Below are positions 10,225 to 18,473 of a stretch of 40,299 nt of DNA, piece after piece (within the stretch, counting starts at the first letter, position 1; each line of letters opens with the position of its first letter). The position numbers and the translations under genes are program-made. The DNA comes from Parietichytrium sp. I65-24A (Eukaryota; Sar; Bigyra; Thraustochytrida; Thraustochytriidae): positions 1 through 40,299 of the forward strand of contig BLSF01000135.1 in NCBI GenBank assembly GCA_012862575.1, given 5' to 3'. The notes beneath the pieces were generated by a model, which did not search any database, was not told where the DNA came from, and worked only from the letters and a program-made list of their open reading frames with translations.

Positions 10225-12379
10225 GCGCGGGTTCCAACATGAGCGCCAGCAGAGCTTTCATCATCAGGATAACAGGCAACAGAGTTACCAGCAGCCCAGA
10301 TATGGCCAGCAGCAGCAGCAGCAGCATGGCCATCATCAGACGCCGCCGCACCAGTACCACCAGCAGCAGCAGCAGCAGCAGACGGATGCACAGCAGCCGA
10401 GACAGAACTTTGTGGCGCCGGACGGATGGACCGAGGTGAGCACGGAGGACGGGAAAGCGTACTATTACAACCAATACACGCAGGCCACGACGTACGAGAA
10501 GCCGCGGTCGCTGATGACTGATGTGGAGCGCAAACTGCCTACGACCAACTGGAAGGAGTACGTCCAGGATGGCAAAAGCTACTTTTACAACGGCACCACA
10601 AACGAGTCCGTGTGGGAGGAGCCCTTGGAGTTCACCCGGTACAAAGAGCGCCTGCGCGCTCTGTGCAGCGGGGACGCACCGACGAAAGACATGGACAGCT
10701 TGGCCGTCTACAAGGCAGCGCGCAAAGCGCTCGACGAATGCACCATCGGCAATCGGCCGGAGGTGCAAGAGGAGAAACGTAACTTTCGTACTCACGAAGC
10801 GCGCTGTGCTGCTGACTCTGGATTCACGCTGTTGTCGGGTCATCTGAAGAGTCCGCCACGAGAAAAGCCCCAGACAGCGTCAGACCCAGAATCCCTAAAG
10901 CAGCAGTTCAACGAGATGCTCAGCGAGCGCCGAGTTCCTCCAGACGCGACGTGGGCGCAAGCGATGACGTATGGCATCGCTAATGATGCTCGATTTTACC
11001 TGCTCGCCAACGACGCCTCTCGACGGGAAGCGCTAGATGATTTTAAAGAGTGGAAGCGATCGAGCTTGAAGAACGATTTGCGCAAAGCGATTCAAGAGCT
11101 TTACGACGAGAAGAAGATCTCCGGCCGCACAAGCCGCGGAACTTGTGTGGATCTTCTCTCCGGGCACCCTGCTTTCCTTGCGTTTGAAGGCGATTTGCGC
11201 GGAAGGGATGATGTTGTGAGAGACAAGTTGGACGACCTCTACGCGCAAGAAAAGGCGCTGCGCAAGAAGCGCAAGCATTTAGAGGAGGACTTGTGCGTGG
11301 CTGTAATACGCTCTTGGCTTTTGTCTGGCAAGGTGGAGTTCGAAGCAAAGTGGAGCGACGCCTTTGCAACCCAGGTCAAGGAGGAGGCCGTTGAGCTGGG
11401 CGAGGCCAAAGATGCGGGGGTGAGCGACTTTGTAGAATTAGATGCCCGTGATTTTGCCGATATATTCGACGACACGCTGGCTAAGGAGCGCACAAAGCAG
11501 AGGGAAGCCCGCGCCAAGGCCGCAGCGTTGTTGAAAGACCGCTTGAAAGATTTGGTAGACGAATTGAACGAATCGTTTGAAAAGATGCTACGGAGCTCTG
11601 AGAGCGGTCTGCCAAGTTCGTTCCGGGCATTCTGGACCGCTTCTCCAACTGATGTTGTCGCGCGATTTCGCGAGGAAAGGTGGTACACTGAGATGGAGGC
11701 CGAAATATCCAAGCCCGAATTTAGCGAGACGCTTGACGGCATTCTCGGAACTCGCTTGCAAGTTGAGAAGGAAAAGCCGGAGGCTGAGGGACTGCCCGTC
11801 GCCACGCTCCAGATCCTCCTGTTGCTCGAGGACGAGGCGAATCGAGTCGTTGACGACTTACTGGACCAATCAGACGCTTGTCGCAAATTGCTAAAGGCCG
11901 AGGTTAAACAAGACGGGATCCCTTTGGCGATTGACTTTGATCCTGTAAAGAGTGAGGAGAACGTGAGCACATTGGGCGAATTGCTGGAGAAAATTCATCC
12001 AGAAGCGCGAGCTGAGATAACAGGCAAGTTTGACCGGGGCGTTCAGGCCCACGCGTTTAAAAAGTTGCTGGCAGAGTACAGCAAGCGAATCAAGAAAAGG
12101 GTTCAAGATTTTGAGGAAATGCTGGTCGATCTCATCTGCAAGCCTCAGCACGCGGACCTGACCTGGGACGCTGCACAGGAGAAACTGTCAAAGGAGCCCG
12201 AATTCTCTGCGCTCAAGGTCCCGCACTTGCGCCGGGCCGCATTTGACAAACATCTAGAGAATTTTAAAGCTAAACTGGCACAAGAGAACGAATCCAGAAA
12301 GCGACCGCTTGAGTCGTCTGATGAGAAAAAGGATGGAGATGAGGCAAACGTGAAGAAACTCAAAACTGAGAGCGACTGA
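10034..12379 (+). CDS. PRPF40: Pre-mRNA-processing factor Prp40-like (two WW, several FF domains)
   Basis: 781 aa; ATG in a good context (ACAATGG). The N-terminus is His/Gln-rich (51-117) with pure CAG tracts. WW1 is at 131-157 and WW2 at 173-197. FF domain 1 is clear at about 289-339 (FNEMLSERRVPPDATWAQA), and further helical FF-like units follow to about 760, the last containing TWDAAQEKLSKEPEFSAL. The Lys-rich end (RKRPLESSDEKK, VKKLK) looks like a nuclear localisation signal. Two tandem WW domains followed by an FF array is the Prp40 layout; these proteins bridge U1 snRNP and the branch-point protein in early spliceosome assembly. One oddity: the second signature Trp of WW1 is Tyr (TTYEKP), while WW2 keeps both (SVWEEP). 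TCERG1/CA150 is an alternative family, but the two N-terminal WW domains favour Prp40. Confidence 0.9.
10187..10381 (+). repeat. CAT/CAG trinucleotide tracts coding poly-His and poly-Gln
   Basis: Five CAT codons then eight CAG codons (10187-10225), six CAG codons (10307-10324) and seven CAG codons (10361-10381). The tracts are uninterrupted, so their length is likely to vary between strains. Confidence 0.9.
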
Positions 12380-12651
12380 GTTCGCATAAGTGGAATGTCA
12401 TCGGCCCTTCGGTGATGGGAAATTTTGCTGCAACCGCTGTACTTTGTGACCAATTCGTGAGTAAAAAAAAATAGAAAACACTTTTCTTTCTTGTTTTGCA
12501 GTTCCGTTGGCCAGATGAGCCTCCCTCAGAGATACGCATTTGGCATTCTCAAGTGTTTTCATTTTCTCTCTTTACAAGCCTGGTCAATGATGTTCACCGT
12601 TTGAGGGAATCTCGAACAGCACAGTGTTTCTAGCTTGAGGCACTTCATGAC

Positions 12652-13797
12652 CTATCTTTTCAGTTCCTCCATGGCATAAAACTTGCGATCCATTCCTGCA
12701 AGTTGGCGGGCCACCTCGTTGAAAGGAGGCTTAATTTTGCCGACGAGCTTTTCGTCCACAATACGATGAAACTCTGACTCAAGGGTCGCAGTGTCCTTTC
12801 CCTGTTGCTCGTAGACGAATTTGAACCAATCTACACCATTCTTGACGTGAATGATCTCCTCCGTGTAAATTGCCTCCAGCATCTTTGCACTCTCCACATC
12901 ATCGCAGTCAATAAACTTCTTGAATGTTTTCGGCGCAACGTCCAGGCCGCGTGCTTCGAGAACCATGTGCTCGATTGCCAAGCGGTCGACCACCAAGTTT
13001 GCTGTCTTTTGCGCAGAATCCCAGAGCCCGGAGTGAGTCGGCATCTCGCCATAGAAGCTGCCAAGCTCCAAGAGACGGCTCTCCCACATCAAGTGGTGAA
13101 TGGCCTCGTCGTACGCAACGTTCACCCAGTCGTCGAAAAACTCTTTGGGGAACTGGTGATCATCGCAACGGTACCCAAATCGGGCAACCATATCCCACGA
13201 AAGGTCAATGGCAACGGACTCGATGTGAGCAAGAGAATGTACAAGTTTGATGCGGTTCGTGAGAGAGCCTCCTTTCCCGCGCTTGGGGACCTTGCGCGGG
13301 TCCACCGTGATCACCTCTCTAGGGGGTTCGTCAGGTGGCGTCTGGTCGGTCCCATCATCCTCGAAGCCCAGCTCTCCACCAAGGTACTTGTCGGCCACCA
13401 ACATCGTGAGCGCCGCTTTGCGTCTGGCGTTGCTTTCTCTCAAGCACGCGATGGCGCCGAGCCTCACATTCGCAATCTTTGCGAGCTGCTCCTTCGCCCA
13501 CTCGCCTTCCTCATCCGCCAGTGGCTTCCACTTTGCTCGAAACTTCTCCATCTCCCGAGTGGGTCTACCAGTCAGCACGTTCAATTCCATTTCCGTCTTG
13601 GCGCTGCTCTTCTCCTGTTTCTTCTTCTGCACCGGGACACTAGCCTTCTTCTTCGCTTCGGAATCTGATGAAGTCGACCCCGCCGTCAAGTTTCCACCAT
13701 CTCGTTGGATAACGGCACCTTCAAGCCCGGTTCTGCACATGGCCATGGCCATATAACCAGCCACTCTGGCGTCCAGCTCGTCCTGAACAACCTCCAT
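12652..13797 (-). CDS. DUF455 ferritin-like protein
   Basis: 381 aa from the first ATG at 13797. It converges with the Prp40-like gene, 272 bases apart. The first 190 residues are charged and variable. The remainder matches DUF455 (ferritin-like, MiaE-related fold): HSLAHIESVAIDLSWD, then WVNVAYDEAIHHL, then YGEMPTHSGLW, then LEARGLDVAPKT, then IYTEEIIHVKNG and KPPFNEVAR near the end. HIE, DExxHH and EExxHV would supply the di-iron ligands of a four-helix ferritin-like bundle; the usual EE of the second helix is DE here, retaining the second Glu. The biochemical activity of the family is not established to my knowledge. The gene is divergent from the ADCK-like gene, about 900 bases apart. Confidence 0.85.
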   Translation of the reverse strand: MEVVQDELDARVAGYMAMAMCRTGLEGAVIQRDGGNLTAGSTSSDSEAKKKASVPVQKKKQEKSSAKTEMELNVLTGRPTREMEKFRAKWKPLADEEGEWAKEQLAKIANVRLGAIACLRESNARRKAALTMLVADKYLGGELGFEDDGTDQTPPDEPPREVITVDPRKVPKRGKGGSLTNRIKLVHSLAHIESVAIDLSWDMVARFGYRCDDHQFPKEFFDDWVNVAYDEAIHHLMWESRLLELGSFYGEMPTHSGLWDSAQKTANLVVDRLAIEHMVLEARGLDVAPKTFKKFIDCDDVESAKMLEAIYTEEIIHVKNGVDWFKFVYEQQGKDTATLESEFHRIVDEKLVGKIKPPFNEVARQLAGMDRKFYAMEELKR

Positions 13798-14050
13798 TTT
13801 TCCTAGCCCCAATCTCGAATCTCCCTCGTGACGAAAATGTTCACGTACTTACAAAGCTCTATGTTCGTCCAAGCTCCAAAACAACTATACATTCCCACCG
13901 ACAACGGAAGGTGAGTGAATCGCCTTCACATTCAAGACAACATGTTGTAACAACATAAACCAGCCAAAACGCAGACCCAACACCTCAGCATCTGGAGCCC
14001 GGGCTCAATCTGTCTGTGGCTTCGCACGACTAACCCTTCTCCTTCAACAT

Positions 14051-14106
14051 CAACAACAACAACAACAACAGCAACTTCAAAGTCAAATTCAAATTCAAAT
14101 TCAAAT
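14051..14106. repeat. CAA tract and (TCAAAT)4
   Basis: CAA units at 14051-14070 and four perfect TCAAAT units at 14083-14106. Confidence 0.9.
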
Positions 14107-14377
14107 TGGAAACCTACTCAGATCCCGCACCGGTACATTGGCCTCGTCTCCCCGCACCTGGCTCCTACTGCCTTCTGCAGTGGGACTATAGGACTGTACG
14201 ATATCGGCCTTTTGTGAGTATGCCTCTTTGCCCTGCCTGGAGTGTGTGGCTGAGCCGGGAGGCTAGGTTTTATCGTAGTCAGTTCATAGTGAAGCGAGTA
14301 ATCGAGGGTGTCTTAGGCGATGGAGAACCACAATTCATTTGGAATAATCTAGGAAAGAACCAGATCGCTGGAGATCG

Positions 14378-14427
14378 CCGGTTCTCGCATGGAGAACCGG
14401 AATCCGGGTTCTCGCGAGAAGAACCGG
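14378..14427. repeat. Two adjacent hairpin-forming inverted repeats
   Basis: CCGGTTCTC (14378-14386) pairs perfectly with GAGAACCGG (14392-14400) across a five-base loop. Next to it, CCGGGTTCT (14404-14412) pairs with AGAACCGG (14420-14427) with one bulged G, enclosing the palindrome TTCTCGCGAGAA (14409-14420). The function is unknown; it lies in the divergent promoter region. Confidence 0.7.
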
Positions 14428-14700
14428 ACGAATTGCACGAGTACTACGAGTGTTCTCAAACAACCTGCTAGCTAGCTCGCTACTCTGGCTACTATATCAC
14501 TAAAGTTCGTACTGGTAGTTACTGGTACCGGCACTAGTATCTATGCGCTCCCCTGGGACTAAGGTACTTGTCTAAGTCATTCTAAGTCGCGAAGAAGCTG
14601 AGCGCGAAATCCGCACCGAGACGTCCCGCGCAGGTCGCGTTTCCCCTGCTGAAGCCGAGGCGCTCCAAAAGTCGGGGAAAAAAAATCAAAAGAAAAAAGT

Positions 14701-16824
14701 ATGCGCGCCACCGTCCTCTCTGCACATCGCAGAATCATATCCGCCTCAGCGCACAGGCGGCGCGTGGGCGGGGGGCGCGCGGCCGCGCGGGGCGAACCTT
14801 CCTTTGTTCCCACCCTGCTGCGCGTGGGGCTGGGCGTCGGCGCCACCACCCTCGCCGCTGTGAGGGCCGCCGCGTGCGAGCCTGCTCCGGACTGTACATC
14901 GCAGCGTGATTCGCAGAATTACTTACTGTGGGGGGACCTGGGCCTGGACCGGACGAGCAGCTGGATTGCGTCTGTGAGGAAAGCGGTCCAAGATGTTGTT
15001 GCTATTGTTGGGGAAGAGGGATTTGATGCGCGCCGGCGGACGGCGGGGACTGGCCGAGCTGAATGTGAATCGCGGAATGTGTCCCCGGGGACACACAGCG
15101 AAGGTGTGCACGGGCAAGGGTCGGCGCTCTCTGTGTCGAGCAACGGTGGGAATGCCAGGCAAGATTCTGAGAGGCGCTGCGAAGAAAGTGCGGAGAATGT
15201 ATGTGAAGATGAAGATGAAAATGAAGATGAAGATGAAGATGAAGATGTGGAGAATGCAGCTGTTTCTGTGGGGCAAAAGGAGGCGCGAATCGCTGGACAA
15301 GAGAGGAGTGGGCACGCAGATGAAAGTGAGGATTGTGAAGAGAATTCAGAAGTGACTGCCCCGCGACGCCAGGTTTTGATGTGTGACACAGGTGCATATC
15401 CTGCTCTGCGACGACTCGCGGGCCGCGCCAGGCGGTTCTGGCTGGACTTTGTACGCGCATTGCAGCTTTTGGGAATCTTTTCGCCGTGCGTTGTCCTGTT
15501 TCCAGTTTGGTGGATTGCTCCGGACTCTTTGCAAACGGACGGCGGGGACTGGTATCTTCGATTGTTTGCTAGATGCGTGCAAAGGGCCGGGCCAATGTAC
15601 GTCAAGCTGGGGCAGTGGGCCTGTACCAGAGCAGACCTCTTTAGCGAGCGTCTGCGCCGAGCTCTTCACAGTCTGCAGGATCGGGTGGACTTTGAATCGT
15701 GGCGGCGAACCGAACGCACTTTACAGCGCGCTCTGGGCGGCACCGCAGTGGGCGAAATGTTTGCAGTGTTTGAGCGCGAGCCAATCGGAGCAGGGTGCAT
15801 CGCGCAAGTTCACAAAGCGCAGATGCGGTCCGGCAATACGTGGGTCGCAGTCAAAGTGCAGCGAGAAGGAGTGCAGGCGCTAATTGAGCAAGACCTGTCC
15901 CTGATTCACAACGCCTTGTGGGTGCTCAACAACTGTCTCCCAAAGAAGCTCGCCGCCCTCATGGACCTGGTTAGCGTGCAAGAGTCTGTGGAGCTGTTCA
16001 GCGGCTTTATGCGCTCGCAGATTGACTTCAGGCTCGAGGCTGCCAATTTGCAGCGTTTTCAAAAAAACTTTGAAAGCTCGTCTATCAAAGTACGCTTCCC
16101 GGACGCTCTGTTCGCTTCAGAAAATGGACAGGTCTTGGTAGAAACATTAGAGGAAGGAATCCCGCTCACCCGCGTTCTGGAACAGCGCATGGGTGACGCC
16201 AGGCTTCGTCACCAAATTGGCTCAATTGGGGTAAGAGCTTTCCTAAAGATGGTTTTGATTGATAACTTTTGCCACTCAGACATGCATCCAGGGAATATCT
16301 TGGTACGTATGCGTGGCGGAACCAGCCTGAACGACCCTAATGCCGTCGTCGAAGGTCTCACCCTCATCGATGTCGGGCTGACTACGTCTTTGAGCACACT
16401 CAACCAGCGTAACTTTGTGGACCTGTTCGCCGCGGTCGCGACCGGAAACGGCCGTCTGGCAGGGGAGCTGATGATTGAGCGCCAGCCCAAGAGTCGGCTT
16501 GAGCGTTGCACTGATCCGAATGGCTTTATCGATGGCATTGAGCACGTGGTTTCCTCCGTGAAGCTGAACTCCTTTCGCCTGGACCGAGTTCAAATTGGCG
16601 GAGTATTGGAGCAAGTTCTTGCTCTTGTACACAATTACAAGGTTCCTGTCGACCCCAGCTTTACCAACTTGATTCTGAGCATCATTGTCTTGGAAGGCCT
16701 GGGCCGCCAGCTCGACCCCACGCTTGATATTTTTAAAGAGAGCTTACCTCTCCTATTCCAGCTCGATAAGTCGTGGAGGATCGCCGCTATGGAGTCTTTC
16801 CGTGGTCATGTCTCCCGGCGTTAG
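14701..16824 (+). CDS. ABC1/ADCK (UbiB/COQ8) family atypical kinase, ADCK2-like
   Basis: 707 aa. The Arg/Ala-rich N-terminus (1-60) looks like a mitochondrial presequence, which would place it in mitochondria with other ADCK proteins tied to coenzyme Q and lipid metabolism. Residues 110-220 are acidic, including a GAAGAT-coded Glu/Asp run (168-182). The kinase-like part shows GPMYVKLGQWACTRADLF (297-314, the KxGQ motif), PIGAGCIAQVHKA (361-373, in place of the usual Ala-rich loop), the VAVK lysine (K385), HSDMHPGN (525-532) and LIDVGL (555-560, DVG in the DFG position). GAGC in the nucleotide loop and a non-Phe DxG are what I recall for the ADCK2 branch rather than COQ8A/B. Whether it phosphorylates or only binds and hydrolyses ATP is not known from sequence. 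Confidence 0.87.
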   Translation: MRATVLSAHRRIISASAHRRRVGGGRAAARGEPSFVPTLLRVGLGVGATTLAAVRAAACEPAPDCTSQRDSQNYLLWGDLGLDRTSSWIASVRKAVQDVVAIVGEEGFDARRRTAGTGRAECESRNVSPGTHSEGVHGQGSALSVSSNGGNARQDSERRCEESAENVCEDEDENEDEDEDEDVENAAVSVGQKEARIAGQERSGHADESEDCEENSEVTAPRRQVLMCDTGAYPALRRLAGRARRFWLDFVRALQLLGIFSPCVVLFPVWWIAPDSLQTDGGDWYLRLFARCVQRAGPMYVKLGQWACTRADLFSERLRRALHSLQDRVDFESWRRTERTLQRALGGTAVGEMFAVFEREPIGAGCIAQVHKAQMRSGNTWVAVKVQREGVQALIEQDLSLIHNALWVLNNCLPKKLAALMDLVSVQESVELFSGFMRSQIDFRLEAANLQRFQKNFESSSIKVRFPDALFASENGQVLVETLEEGIPLTRVLEQRMGDARLRHQIGSIGVRAFLKMVLIDNFCHSDMHPGNILVRMRGGTSLNDPNAVVEGLTLIDVGLTTSLSTLNQRNFVDLFAAVATGNGRLAGELMIERQPKSRLERCTDPNGFIDGIEHVVSSVKLNSFRLDRVQIGGVLEQVLALVHNYKVPVDPSFTNLILSIIVLEGLGRQLDPTLDIFKESLPLLFQLDKSWRIAAMESFRGHVSRR
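15205..15246 (+). repeat. GAAGAT hexanucleotide tract (acidic run)
   Basis: Seven GAAGAT-type units with one GAAAAT variant, coding alternating Glu-Asp inside the ADCK-like protein. Confidence 0.9.
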
Positions 16825-17846
16825 ATAGCTCACTCTTTTTTGCTTTTTTATTTTTATTTTTGAGAGCTTACCTTTGCTGTTTTTAAACATTCGCAAGTCT
16901 ACTTTTTCGGGGACCGGGCCAACGTGCTGCAACTGTCGCCCACTTTATACTCGCCGGTTTCATCGAACAAAAGCCGTCAGAGATGAGACATCTGTGCAGA
17001 AGCGGCTTCAGTGAACACCACTACCGCACAATGTTGTAAAATCAAATGCAAGACATTGCAAGACAGTAAGATTGCCGGCCCCGTAAAGAATCTTCTGAGG
17101 CTGGACAGTGTTACAGTGCTTCGAAAAAATCCTGATCCTTCGAGTGATTCCAAGCCGAGTAGGAACTCACGGCATATGCCAGAAACTCAGTGGTGCGATT
17201 CGTGAAGAGTTTTGTGTTTTCCATAGCAAGCATCGCCAGTCGCATTATGTCGCATTGCGCACTTTGACGACCATGTGAATGGCATTCGATTCATTTTTGG
17301 TTAGTTGTTGACCATCCGAGTCAACTCTGTGTTCACCGTCAACGTCCAAGTCCTCTGATAGATTGCCTCCCAAGCCGTATTTGCTCGTAACTATTATTAA
17401 CTCGATTATGTGGGACTATTATGCGTCTGCAATTGAAATACTCATCAACTCTTGTTCTCGTACGATAGTACTACACAGATATTTATTCAACCCACCGCTA
17501 GCTAGAGCCTATTGCTTGCTAATAATATATGTTTTGCCTTTACTATTAATGCATTCTATGGCACTCTTATTCCACGGTACTATTCGAATCGTGTAGGAGT
17601 CGCTTTAGAGCGATGGCAGAGGGACAGAAATTTGTCGCAATCCTCAGCGCTGCGTGCGCCCCTCACAAGCTGCGGCAGGCCTCGTAGCCGATTACTAACC
17701 ATTTACTATAGCGACTGTTACCCCACCGAGCGAAACGCTGAGCGGCTGGCTAACGGAAACGTCTGAACGGCGGCAAACGGCGCGAATACTGTCCGGAAAG
17801 CGATTCTGCCCTTTCTCCAACAGCAGCAAAACAAAAAACCAAAAAA

Positions 17847-17877
<31 letters not shown>

Positions 17878-18018
17878 AAAGGGGAAAAAAATCGCTCAAA
17901 AAAAAAGGGGGGAACGCCACGCGAAGCGCGCGGGGAAGTCCATCGCCAAGTTTCGTAGCAGACTGGGACGCGCGCACCGCTTGGGACGGGAACCGGCCGC
18001 GCACGACAAGAGAGAGAC

Positions 18019-18054
<36 letters not shown>

Positions 18055-18473
18055 GTTCTCGGCGCGGGCGGGTTCTTGCTTGGACGTTCGTTCTCTGTAT
18101 CTGTAATAGATTGACTGAGCGGTCATTCCGCCCTTTTGCGGTGCGTACGCGCGTACTACGTTGCGCGGTGGTCGTTCGTGGCTTTGGCGAAGATTTTGGC
18201 GTGTTTCATTGCAAATTGTGTGCGAGAAGAGCGCGGGCGATTCGCACTATAACGGGGTTGATTTTTGTTATTTTGTTATTGTGGAAGCGAGTCTTTTGGG
18301 GTGAAATTTCTTTTCAAGCCGAGTTTTGCTTTGGACATAACTCGAGTTTTCGGTTGCCGGGAATTGCGGAATTGCGGAATTGCGGCGTGGTGATCTGAAT
18401 CTAGTATCTAGTCGAGCCTTTTGGCAGAGTGCTTGGCTACTGGTGTATGGTTCGGGGTTGACGCTGGTTCGCG
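16825..18473. other. Intergenic with two (AG)n tracts
   Basis: T-rich just after the ADCK-like stop (16845-16862), as expected of a 3' region. There are purine tracts at 17853-17877 and 18009-18049 and an ATTGCGGA triplication near 18362-18384. The last few hundred bases are probably the promoter and leader of the KATNIP-like gene. No gene is supported. Confidence 0.5.
17853..18049. repeat. (AG)n microsatellites
   Basis: AG runs at 17853-17877 and at 18009-18016 plus 18023-18049, separated by GC-rich sequence. Confidence 0.9.

Larger units (their letters stand above)
13798..14700. other. Divergent intergenic region with simple repeats and two hairpins
   Basis: Lies between the 5' ends of the DUF455 and ADCK-like genes, so it holds both promoters. 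It contains a CAA tract (14051-14070), four TCAAAT units (14083-14106) and two adjacent inverted repeats (14378-14427). On the minus strand, GTAAGT at 13852 and an AG at 13803 could bound a small 5' leader intron of the DUF455 gene, but this is weak. No gene is supported. Confidence 0.5.

Noticed and set aside
9995-10843. 282-codon minus-strand Leu-rich frame
   Set aside because: Antisense of the CAG/CAT tracts and WW region of the Prp40-like gene.
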